From Ministeria vibrans ATCC 50519 (taxonomy: Eukaryota > Opisthokonta > Filasterea), in the NCBI GenBank assembly GCA_943704425.1, contig CALSCP010002781.1, positions 77,359 to 141,358 on the forward strand: a DNA stretch of 64,000 nucleotides, in the 5' to 3' direction. Position 1 is the stretch's first letter. Each line of letters starts with the position of its first letter. The position numbers and the translations under genes were made by a program. Shown one piece after another: positions 11,915 through 23,075 of this stretch. The notes beneath the pieces are model-generated. The model searched no databases. It saw nothing but the letters and a program-made list of their open reading frames with translations, and was not told where the DNA came from.

Positions 11915-12680
11915 AATACTAATAATAATAATAATAATAATAATACTAATACTAATAATAATAAATTTATCAATGTGCTTTGTAGCGCGAGCGCATTGAG
12001 ATGCATCAGCGTGACCAGCAGGGGCGACTGGAAAAGGCTGTACGGAAGCTCACAAAGCAGTGCGAATCGTACGAAATTACTATTATTGTTATTATTATTA
12101 TTATTGTTATTATCAATAATTATTTGTAATAATATTAATTAATTTCTTCTCTTATCCCTCTCTTCTTCTCTCTTTCCTTTTCTCTTTGGTGCACAGTGAG
12201 CGAAGTGGACGAGAAAACGCCGAGGCTGAGATTGGACGAACTTCAGCGCAGATCACGGAGTTGCGACGTGCACTCAAGCGACTGGACCACACACTGCAGT
12301 CAGAGCGGGCACTGCGTGAAGAGGCCGAGCGCAAGGTTGACAAGGTAACTTTTACACCTCGACAGCAATACACACACACTGTTGTGTGTATTTCTGTATG
12401 TGTGCATTTCTCTGTGTTTGGGATTAAGTATGATTTGTAGGCAATGGCCAAGGCGGCGAGTGAAAAGCGACGCGCTCACTCTGCGGAAGTGATGCTCAAA
12501 GCAGCTAATGAGACACGTGATGCGCTCCACCTGCACACTCTGGGTATGTCCTCACATGCCCCTCCAACCAGTGCTGCTGCTGCCGTTCCGTATGGTGTCT
12601 CGGGTGCTCCGTTTTCCGCCGCGGCGTCCATGCGAGCGCGAGCCGATCGTTCGCTATACTCTCTCAATGGAATGTTGTAA
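6678..12680 (+). CDS. Ankyrin-repeat protein with very long coiled coil (1637 aa)
   Basis: Not assigned to a named family. Exons: 6678-6806, 7025-7087, 7208-7255, 7496-7621, 7714-11790, 11986-12068, 12197-12344, 12441-12680, all phases consistent. The first donor (GTTCGT) is weak.

The N-terminal 260 residues hold ankyrin repeats: KRTPLHLACYNGHEKAVDRL, QTCAHLAVLGRHQACLDECI, GSTPLMVATQLQLREYASVL, GRTPLMVAAERGDLAFVELL and GWSSLDYARINSHQSCLNML. Residues about 300-650 are disordered, acidic and Gln/Pro/Ser-rich. Residues about 680-1560 form an almost unbroken heptad coiled coil (Glu/Arg/Gln/Leu). The last 50 residues are Ala/Pro/Ser-rich.

This layout suits a scaffold linking an ankyrin-bound partner to a filament, centrosomal or cortical structure, but that is inference from architecture only. 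Confidence 0.88.
11806..11964. repeat. (TAA)n/(TAC TAA) microsatellite in an intron
   Basis: About 160 bp of TAA triplets interrupted by TAC fills the intron after the big coiled-coil exon. On the minus strand it produces a spurious poly-Leu frame. Confidence 0.95.
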
Positions 12681-12926
12681 CAAAAAAGTGAAAGTATTAA
12701 AATTAAATATGAAAAATATTATTATTATATTTGGAAATTTAATAAAATTTATAACAATAATAATAATAATAATAATATTTAAAATTTTAATGATAAAAAC
12801 TATAGTATTATTACAGAAAGATGAACAGTAATGAGTTTATTAATAAACAACAATAATAATTATAATAATAATAGTACTATTATTACTGAATTATGACTCA
12901 GTACTCCATAAAAATATAGTTGTCGT
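12681..12926. other. Convergent AT-rich 3' spacer
   Basis: This stretch between the stop codons of the ankyrin gene and the adhesion GPCR is AT-rich with TAA/ATT runs. It can hold both 3' UTRs. Nothing else was seen in it. Confidence 0.5.
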
Positions 12927-14909
12927 CTATTCGTCGTTGGTCCACCCCCGATGCTGCGGAGGCGTCGCAGACCTATTGTTGGGTACGGCAACGGGACGAA
13001 ACTCGGCAACGAGGTCGCCCATATCAGCGGGTTTGAGCATGTCCATGCGGTACTCGCCACTGCGACAGTCATCATCGGCGTCGTCAGCATCGTCCTTGAC
13101 GTCATCCTTATCGTCGTCGGTTTCTTCGTCGTCTTCGGGCATGGCCTCGATGACAGTGTCTTGGTGCGAAGGGAATCCGCCTTCACAACCGAGCGGCTCT
13201 ACGTCGTCCTCCATTACCGACTCCATCGCAACGACACCCTGCTGGAAGCCCATGCGCACCGCCTCCATGCCTTCGCCCACCGCTTCCACCGCCGGCATGT
13301 TCTCGCTTGTGGTCGACGAACGAGCGCTAAGCTGGCTTTGACTTGGGTCCAGGAGACTGTCAGTCGCCGACGACGAGTTGCGTCGATCCCGATTGAATTT
13401 TGGAAACTTGAACATAAAGCGTCCGGTCGCAGTGCGGTCTAACGTCGCCGAGCCGTCGGTCGACGGTGGGTCTACGCGCACCGTAGGCGCCTGCATACCA
13501 CCGCTCTTCGCTCCGCTGCTGTTCCCACCGCTGTTACCACTACTGCCACGCGAGTTGCTACCTTTGCTTCCCGTCGCCGTGCTTCCCGTAGGACGACCGC
13601 CACCAATCGAATGAATCTTGCTGTGACGTGCAGCGGCCGCTGTCGACAAGGAGGACGTGTAGGCATCCCGCACCTGCTTGGACAGCACATAGATGCAGAA
13701 AATAAAGACACCCTGAAAGGCATTGCACAACACAAACAGGTACGACATGGCAATACCACCGACCCCGGCAATAATAAGAATGCCAAAGAGCCACGACAAT
13801 CCCAGTAGCAACACAATGGTGAACACAATGCGAAGGTTGCGAATCACAAAAATGTTGGAGGGAGACGAGGCAGGCGCCGACTTGGCGTTGGACTTGGATT
13901 TGACGTGGCGCTTCTGACCAGCACTGCCCTGTTGTGTCGCACGAATGCTTCGCAAAATGGCAAAGCAAAAGACAAAGTTGAACAGCAGAATGGCCACGCA
14001 GGGGGCGGCAAAGGCCGACGCAAACGCCACGGTGCCCGGAAAATAACAGATGCGACCGTCGCCGTAAACATCGGCATACGCCCCAAGGACATTACCCTGG
14101 TTCGCCGCCGTATACACAATCAAATAAAGGAGTACCACTACGAGGGGACAGACCCACACAATGAGCATGTACAGCCTCCAGAAGCTCGCGCCCTGATTGG
14201 TGTCCAGCTTGACAAACATCTGGTACATGTTGAGGCCCTGTGTGAAGGTACAGCAGAACCACGCAAGTAGCCAGTAGTGCAGCAACAAACCCAAGACAAA
14301 GCAGCCGCCCTTGGAAGCACTCGACGCAGTGAGTGTGTTCACCAAAAACATGAGAAACGATGCAAAAATGCAGACACACAGACACATGACCAATTTGATG
14401 GGAGGCTTACGCAGACGACGAAAGAGCACGTACGTCACAAAGGTTATGGCCGTGCCTAACATGGATAATCCACTGCCAACGTACGACAAAATTGACAAAG
14501 CAAAAGTCGACGATGCGTCCGCATCCGCGTCAAACAGCACAGCAAAATTGGTCTACATAAAAAGAAAAGAAAAGAAGAAACAAAAACGCATCAATGAAAT
14601 TGCGGTGATGAGATTAATATAATTTTTTACCTGATGAGTGCAAACGCAAACAGTTTCCATCTCGGAGACTGACTCAACACTGCAACCGTTAGCGGACCAG
14701 CCACCTTCGTCGTCGTTCTTGGAAAAATCCCAAAAGAGACACTGAACACTAGCGCGAAGGTTGACCGAGCTTAGGGGAACCGTGTGCGTGATGGTCATGC
14801 GGAATTCAAACTGTTCGTTGGGATAGTCACTCGACGAGAAGTTGGCCAGAGAACTCTCGGCAATGACACCATTCATAGTCATTGACTAAAAAACAAACAA
14901 ACAAACAAA

Positions 14910-14949
<40 letters not shown>

Positions 14950-17900
14950 AGCATAAGCACGGTATATATCGTTCCTTTGCCCTTACGGGGTTGATGGTGG
15001 AATCTTGGAAGAACTGATTGTTGTTGTAGGTGGCTAGCGTGACAATGTTGCAGGTGGCGGCAGCGTCGGTACCATTGAGAATTGAGCCCATATTGGACGG
15101 GTAGGTGAAGGAGAAGCCGTCGGAGGAGGTCGAGAGGTTGCTCATGACGCTGCTGTCACGAGAGAGAGCGTTCATTTTGAGGTAGGTACCCGAGAGAGAA
15201 GCGTTTTTTCCACAGGCACCACTGCCGACAAGTGCCGTAGCGAGTGTCACGGCAGCCGCCGCGGGTTTGCGCGACGTGCTCAGTGATTTACTGGCAGCAT
15301 TGACGTTTGAGCTGAGCGCCGGATCGAGGATGTTGTTGAGAACGGAAAAGAGATTGTTGAGAGCAGCCGCATCCGTGCCGGCAATGCTAGTGTCAAGAAT
15401 ATCAAAAAGAATCTCGACAGCCTCCTTGACATCCGATTCTTGGAGTTCGGGTGTGCCCGTCAGCTCGGTAAGCGACACAGCACTCTCGGCAGCGTTCACA
15501 ATGGTCTTTGGCGTCGCACGCAGCGACGTGAGTTGGGGACCGACACAATCAAGGTTGCCGCTCACGACGATTCGACTGCGGTACGAGAGTCCGATGCGTG
15601 AAATGATGGGCGCCACTGCGGTTGCGTCCAGCATGCACAACTTTGAGTTGCCCTTGACAAGTGCGCTTCCCTTGGAGACGTGCTGAAGCGAGGCGAGAGA
15701 CGCAAAATCCAGCAGCTCCGCATTGTTCTCAATCACAATGGCGTAATAGGTTGTGTCGAGAGCATGACCCGAAATGTTTGTCAGCGACGCAAAGCCAGTG
15801 ATGTTTGTGAGCGCGCCGTTCGAGCTCACCTTGAAGTAGTCCTCGATGGTGGTCACCTTGGGAAATCCATCGAGCAGAATCAAATCGGCATTGTTCTCAA
15901 TGACAAGCGAGCCGCTCAGCTTAGTGAGGTGTTCAAGGCCCACAAGCGACGCCAGACCTGCTGCATTGTCAATCTTGAGAGAGCCCAACGTCTGAAGTGA
16001 CGCAAAAGGCGACAAATCAGTCAGGCCCGACACCGAGTCGACGGAGAGCGCACCAAGCGAGGTCAGCACACCAAAGACGCGTGTGAGCTCGGCAGGGTCC
16101 ACAGTGAACGACGTGAGCTCGAGCGCGCCCAACATGCTCACACAATAGTCGTCAGGGAGCGTTGCAAGGAACGCAGCCGAAGAAAGCGACATGCCATCGC
16201 ACGTGGTGAGGGTCACAAACACAGTCGAGGTGGTGAAAGCGGCGTCAGCCAGGCCAGTTGTTTGTGCCACACCACCAGTCGTTTGTGTGACAGTGGTAAC
16301 AACGGTCGTCGGTGTGGCTGACGAGGGGCGTGTCAGGGTGAATTGCATGCCGGACGCAAGCGTATGTTGAGCAACGGGATTTTGAAAGTCGCCGCTCAGC
16401 AAGTAGCGGGCACACGTTGACTCAACGGGTTCGTGCCTGGCCCAGACGAGCGTGTCGGTAGACGGCGAAAACATCATTTGTCCAAGCGACACAAAATTGT
16501 GTGCGAGAAGGGAGGAGGTGGCGGGGTTGGGGTTGGTGAAGGTTATATCAATGCTGACCGCCGTGTCAATGGTCCAAGTGTGTGACTCACACGACATGGC
16601 CACGTCGGCATACACCATCGCGCTCAGCTGCGTATCATAGGAATAAATGTAGCCATGGAGGTCGAGTGAACCCCCGTCAATGTGCGTGAACGACAGACTC
16701 AGGGGCTGTGATGCGTCATTGACGCCATTCACGACAGCATAGCCGGCGTAGGTGTTGCCAATGAGCACACTGGGACATCCCTGTGAGGTGACGGCCGCGT
16801 CACAATCGCAGTTGGCACCGCTGTAGCCAGTCGGGCACGAACATAACTGCTCGCCGGTGAAGTCACGCGAACACGAGCCGCCATTTTGGCACGGATTAGA
16901 CGTGCAGTACTGCTCGAGGTTGCAGAAGATCCCTTCAAATCCAGATGGACATAGGCATGCGAACCCAAAACCATTGCCTCGATCGATGGGGGTACATGAG
17001 CCACCATTGGCACACATGTTGCTGCTACAGCTACACTCACCGAGGTAGTCATCATCCGCAGACGTAGTCATAGTCTGGCCCTGAAAATTATAGAAGGTAA
17101 AGGCAGAACTCATTTGATTGACGCCACTAATGCAGGCGTCCGCGTTGTCAAGAGTGGCCATGGTTGGCGTTGTGTTGGCGTCGACGGTGGTGCTGGAGTC
17201 AATGGCGAGTGTACCATGGACCGTCAGAGCACCGTTCAGAGTGATTTCGCGGGGGCTAAAAATGTCGTCGCTGTCCGATGTGCCCCGCAAGACCACAACG
17301 CTGTCGGAGCCTTCGATTTCAAATGCATGTGAAATGGTCTCCGCCTGAATGTGAATGGTCGAGAGGGACGCTGAAAAGATGGCCTGCACAGTGAGCGAGA
17401 GAACATCGGGCGCAACACGAAGAAAGCTTCCTTGCGCGAGGCGAAGTACGTTAGGGATGCTAATTTCTTCGCCACGCAGCGACCGGGCGCCCGAGAAGGT
17501 TGCGCCTGTGTGCGACTCAAGTGTGGTTAGGGTCGGTGCCCAGGTGCCGTCGTTGGAGAGGGACGTCCCGTTGAAGTCAAAGGAGTCGACGTCGTCGCTG
17601 ATAATGGCGCCCTGAACATTGACAAAGGTACTGTTGCATGAGACGCTGGCCACCTCAAGGATTCCACGATTGGTACACGAGAGAACGTTGCATACAAGCG
17701 ATCCGTCGCCCTCGACAGTACCATTGAAGTTGGCGGTGCCCGTTCCGTTGTACGACAGTGTCATTCCCTCGTTGACGACGAGCGTGGTGGATGCGGTGAC
17801 GCCAACGGACACTTGGCTCGCAATGTCGCCGACAACGAGTCCTTGTGACGCAGTCTGCGTGCCAATGTACATGGTCACCATGCCGCCACCCGAGGCATCA

Positions 17901-20900
17901 TCTGTCCCAAAGAACACGCGTCCCGAGCCGGAAAAGTGCGATGGAGTGCCGCTCACCTTTGAGCCGTTGGTGCCCAAAGAGAGGATATGCGAATTGAGCA
18001 GCGTAATGTGGTTGACCATGTCGATGGTGGCAGTTGCAATGGACACGTCCGAGTTGAGCGCCATGTTGCCAAGAATAGCGTGGCTGTGGGCGGGCAAGGC
18101 ACAGCCCGAGTCGAAAAGAAGTTCAAGTGCGGACGCGTTGGAATTCACCTCGAAAGTGTCGACGAACAGGACACCGCTGCACTGGAACATGTGGCCACGC
18201 ATCACTAGTTTGGTGGCATTGACCGTGCCCAGTGTGCCAATGTTGAAGTCTGAAAGTTCCGTAAGATCAAGAGAGGCTCCCTCGGCCGTGAGCTGACCCG
18301 CGACGGAAGCGGTCGTGACGTGCAGGTTTGACGTGTAATCGCTATGGGTCACGGTGCCACCCCACGCAATGTCCACATTAAGCAGCTCCAATGTTCCATG
18401 AGGTACACTGAGTGTGCCCATGACAGAAAACTTGCCGGCCGTTGAAAACTTGATGGTATCCAAGCCAGACAATGCAATGAGTGTCACGCCCGATGACAAA
18501 AGAACCGACCCGTCCGTCGTGTCAGCTGAGCTGACCGAGAAAACAGAATCGCTCACAGTGTCTCCCATGTGGATCTCCTGGCCACTCGCGTCACCAAAAT
18601 TAACACCACCTACACACGGTACAAGTGAATTATTTTATTGACGTTTTAAATAGAATAAAATAAATAATCAATGTCAATTGCTTTGCGATGATTTTTGGGA
18701 TGTCAATAACTTTTGAATGATTTTTGGATGACAATATTTTTTGAATGATTTTTGGATACCGGTGGAAACAGTGAGATGACCGGTGAGGAGGAGAACGTTG
18801 CTGCTGGCACCGGGGACAAGTGATAAAACAGAGTTTGGGAGTGAAAAAGAGCAGCCTGGCGTGAAATGAACCGAGGAGACATTTAAAATGAGCGAAGAGG
18901 CAAAGTAGAAGCTGGAATCGTCAAAGGTGAGCGCGGCATTTCCGGGAAAGTCAGCAAAGACACGCACGGACAAAGATTGCGTATCACTCAGCGATGAGAC
19001 AAAGACAGTCGACATGGACCAGGTGCCGGTGTTGACAGTGTCCCCAAAGAGCTGGACGTCGTCCATCACAGCATTACCATAGTTTGCAAAGGAGCCATTG
19101 ACAACTGTGTACGAGTTTGACGCATTGAATAAGCCATAGTTGGAGGTGAAGCCATGGAGCGACAATTTCGTCGTGTCCAGGACGTCCACCACGCCATTGT
19201 TGACGAGACTCCCAAAGGTCACCTTGGCGCAGCCAGTGCACGTAAAGGTACCGTTCACCGTGACCTGGCTATCGACAGCGTCCTGACCAAAGATCAACTC
19301 GGGAGCGTTGTTGATGGCGTCTGATTCGGCATGCACGGTGGCCGTTTCGCCCACAACAAATTTCGTGTTGTTCATGGAACTGATCGTGAAGTCAAAGGTG
19401 AGGTCAAACAGTGAGGATGCGGCAAAATTCGGGGTGCCCAAGGGACCGCCCAGAACGAGAGAGCCACCGCCATCGAGCAGATCAATAGAGCCCAACAGCA
19501 AGAAGTGAACGTCACTAAAGTCCGCTGTGACATGCGAGATGGTCATGCTGACGTCCGGGGCCAGCGAGAGCGAGCCTGAAAAGAAAATGTCGTCGTTGCT
19601 AAAAATGACACTCGATATGACGTGAAGTGGACCAGTGATGGTGAGGAGCACGTAGTGAGACCAAGGAGCGCTGTTGGCGGCCATGTTGGGCAGGGACACG
19701 TTGAGAGCGAGGGCATTGTTGCCTTGGTGCACCTGTACCTCGGTAGTGTTGAGCGCCCCTGGCTGGTTCCCGAGATCAACATACGTGCCGGCGAGGTGTG
19801 TGAGACCCAGGCAGTCAATCTTAGCCGTCTTCTCGAGGACGATGTTGTCGAATTCACAGGTAGGTAATACGTCGTTCTCGCCGACGATGGCGTGTCCAGC
19901 CAAGGTACCATTTTCGCGGACCACGAGGCGGCCAACGTTGACAGTGCTGCCGGCGTTTGTGCTCAGGCTGTCGACATCCAGCAGCTCGTTCTCACGATCG
20001 AGAACACCGCTGCACTTGAAGATGCCAGGGTAGCGAATGTCACCGGAGCCCAACACAATACCAGCGAGGGGAGTAGCGACGGTCACGAGCGAGGAGATCT
20101 CCACGACCACATCCGAGGCGCTCTCCACGTCGAACGTGTCGACGTGTAGTACCTCGTTGGACGCACCCAAGCCTAGATAGATGACGCGGGTGGAGTCGGA
20201 GGTAGAGCTGATCTTGGCAGGGGCGACAGTGTGAATAAGAGGCGCTGTGCCCAAGGCACTCCCCACGATGACAATGTCATCGTTCAAAAAGAGTGTTCCC
20301 GACCCCAAGTTGAACGTGAGCGACGCGAGATTGGTGAGAGAGAAACCAGTGGCAAAGACTGGCGATGAATCGACACCATCTCCAATGACCACGTTCACAA
20401 GACTACCATAGGAGAGGGGCGAGGACGAGAGGGTGCGCGATGCACTTCCTACAATATGAAGGGCAAATGTCTCGGCGTTCGTCAAGAAGTTGAGGTTGAA
20501 TGCGCCCGTGACATGCAATGATATCTGCCAAACAAAAAGAGAACAAGTGGGTGAGAGAGGAAGGAAAGGCTCTGCTTGTTTTGTACGTCGTACGCGTTTC
20601 ATTTCGTATGAGATGTCGGGCGATGAGTCGACTGTGTCCGTATTGACAACGGCGGTGTTTCCGTCGGTATCGAGGCCTCCGCCAGAGGCAAAAAAGAGAC
20701 CTTGAACGGTCAATTCCTGTGATTTGGTGAGAAACAGTGTCACAGATAAGGAAAAACTATTTTTGACGTGTTGCGGTCAGCGACTCAACTTGACTGAGTG
20801 GTCGAGAGGAGATGGCGGGAGGGTCAAAAGGGACGCGGGGTAGTACACAAGCAGTGGGTTGGTGTGTAGGGGGAGAGAGTGCGTGTGTGTGCGTGTGTAC

Positions 20901-21477
20901 ACATCGAATCGACGATGCGTTTGGCTGTTTTTAGAAAAGACAGTGAAACGGTACGAATCGCAGACAACGACGTTCAAATGGATGCGTCGGGGGTGTTTAA
21001 AGAGGCAGTGGCAAGAGGCAGGGCGTGAATGAAAGCAGAGAACACGCGAGGAGACGGCGAGAGAAAAGGGCGACTCTTGCGAATTTGTTAAGACAGACAT
21101 TACCTGAATCACGATCATGGTGTGGTGGAGAACCACACAGTGGTCAGAGCTAGGGACACCTCCAGGATTCCAACGGATGGGATCGTCCCAGAGGCCAGAC
21201 TGGGTGGAAACGAAGTCTGGAGAACGAGATTTAAACAAGCGAAGAGTTTTTTCGTGGCCAAAATTGTTTGGAAGTTGAGACAGCGACGCGAAAATGCCAC
21301 AAAAAGGGAAGGGGAGAGGGGAGAGAGAGTTGATGAAAGACACGGGTAAAGGGAAGCCGGTGAGGGCGGGATCGGGTCGGGGAGAGCAGGAGCTGTACCG
21401 GCTTGGCCGATGCTGTCGCATGTTCCCAGGGCAACTGCAATGTGCGCCGCCACCAGAGCGAGTGCCGCGAGCAGCAT
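12927..21477 (-). CDS. Giant adhesion-GPCR-like receptor (beta-solenoid, 2 EGF, receptor-L, GAIN/GPS, 7TM)
   Basis: A 2527-aa cell-surface receptor. Exons (minus): 21477-21399, 21216-21104, 20716-20594, 20524-18760, 18609-14987, 14885-14631, 14552-12927; all phases close.

Order: signal peptide (1-18, MLLAALALVAAHIAVALG); a G8-like segment with W..P..W.PGGVP..D; a very long Ser/Thr/Val/Gly-rich repetitive beta-solenoid-like ectodomain (about 65-1200); two EGF-like modules (about 1217-1297, CANGGSC and CQNGGSC); a receptor-L-like leucine repeat domain (about 1495-1717); GAIN helices; and a GPS motif (VQCLFWDFS...W...GC...CVCTHQ/TNFAVLFD). Seven hydrophobic helices follow (about 2000-2260), with a 270-residue Gly/Ser-rich then acidic cytoplasmic tail.

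The 7TM part resembles the adhesion/secretin class. The ligand and G protein are unknown. The domain combination is not one I know. Confidence 0.9.
14910..14948. repeat. Poly(A) tract with (CAAA)n
   Basis: On the gene strand this is a long poly(T) just upstream of the acceptor of the GPS exon, acting as an extreme polypyrimidine tract. Confidence 0.9.
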
Positions 21478-21800
21478 GTCGATTGATCCAAATCTCGCGA
21501 GCGAGAAAATAAGACGTAACGAGGTACACGATAAAATTAATTATAATTATAAATTTTTTTTGAAACATCTGACGAGATAATTGTACTTTCAAGTTTCAAA
21601 AAAGTGAGTCAATCAGAGTCATTTTTGTGTTTTTTAACGGACGATCGGGGGACGGAGGGGGTTGTTGACTTACTTGTTGACGTGAGTTGTTGTTGTTGTG
21701 ATACTTGTGTACCACATTAATTGCTATGTCTTTATTTATTTCCTCAATCATCCTGGTGGAGTGGTTTGTATATACAATATTACATACTCGTCATACAAAT
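21478..21800. other. Spacer between DUF3431 gene and adhesion GPCR
   Basis: A 323-bp AT-rich gap between co-oriented minus-strand genes. It should hold the DUF3431 3' UTR and the GPCR promoter/5' UTR. No named element was recognised. Confidence 0.5.
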
Positions 21801-22874
21801 TCAATCATCGGTGTCATTAACATAGTATAGCATTTGCGAACCAATTTGATCTGGAATCTCGCCAAATATTGTGGGCCAAAGATACTCCATTGCGCGCGAA
21901 CTGTATGGTGTCTGGAGTGGATCGAGAGACAGCAACCAGTCGAGAATTCGTTGGTAGTCGTCGAGTGAGTGCTTTCGAATGCGATCACGAGACACCGCAA
22001 ACTGGGCACAACATGCACCACGTAGTAGTGGTGGGGGTGCAATGAATCCGATCATGCGTTCAAAGACTCGTTGCCAAGTGTGATGCAAGAGGGTCAGAGT
22101 GCGCTCGCGCACCTCATCGACATGCGTACGGTGCGCGTCGGCGTCGGCGTCGGCTACGTCAACATCTGACTTGTGCTTTTCAAGGACAGTCGATACCGTC
22201 TGTTGACAAGCAATGGAGAGCCGGTTGCTTTCATAGCAAAAATTCAACGAATGATAGAAGTTGAGTCGCTGCGCTTCTTCACCCTGTCCCGGCAGACTGT
22301 ATCGTTGCAAGACCTCTGCCATGGGCCAGTAAAAAAGAGAAGGGTTCTCAACCAAGACAGCACCGTCGTGCCACGAGCCAGGTCCATGTCCATGGAGGAA
22401 CATCACAATGTTGGGGAGTGTGTCAAAGTTGTCAATTCTATGTAATACAATGTCAGAATGAGGATGAAATTAAACTTATTAAAGTCGAAACGTCAACGGG
22501 TTCTTTTTCGTCCAATATCTCACATACATGTATGTCAGAAAAACAGGCGCCTCTTGCCCCACGTTGGGCAGTACATACGGTGGGTGGTTTGGATCGCGCG
22601 AGTACACTGTAACAGACGCCTTTCCTTCGCTCACACCTGGCAATGTCGCTGTCCACGCGACATCCTCATCGTGTCGAGCAATCACATACATAACGTCTGT
22701 GTCGCACACGAGCGCCTGCGTCGCGTGACTAGACGAATCAAGTATACTCGACGGTCTGAATGTGACGCAAATTGACAATATTGACAGGCCCGCTAGTAAT
22801 ATCACAGCACATGCGAGTGGTTTAGAATTAGCCCGTTGTAGCTGTCCCACTCGACGCAAACGCACAAGTTGCAT
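21801..22874 (-). CDS. DUF3431 family type II membrane protein
   Basis: Exons (minus): 22874-22528 and 22437-21801, giving 327 aa. The phase-2 join (AT|A) restores FLTYIIDNFDTLPNIVMFLH. The N-terminus is a short basic segment followed by one hydrophobic anchor (about 23-42, CAVILLAGLSILSICVTF), so a type II Golgi/ER or secreted-pathway topology is likely. Family-like blocks are VMYVIARHDEDVAWTATLPG, YVLPNVGQEAPVFLTYI and VMFLHGHGPGSWHD. The family is common in fungi and algae and is often suspected to be glycosyltransferase-like, but no activity is established. Start chosen at the first in-frame ATG. Neighbours do not suggest a role. Confidence 0.78.
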
Positions 22875-23075
22875 CTGCACATGCGCACTTAATTGAATGA
22901 AGCAAACAACAAAATATTACAAAAGTGAATTTATTTTTATAATTAATTTTAATAATAATAGTAATAATAATAATGATAATAATTATTAGTATTATTAGAA
23001 AAATATTACAGTCTACAATGCTTCCGCCATAGGCTGACCACCCAAAAATACAAACAAAAATAATACAAATGATTT

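Noticed and set aside
11266-12006. Poly-Leu open frame on the minus strand
   Set aside because: It is the translation of the (TAA)n intron repeat plus antisense of the coiled-coil exon.
18674-20743. Treating the solenoid exons, the EGF/L-domain exon and the 7TM exon as three separate genes
   Set aside because: Splice phases connect all seven exons in one frame of 2528 codons. Only the first exon has a signal peptide, and no stop or plausible independent start lies between them.
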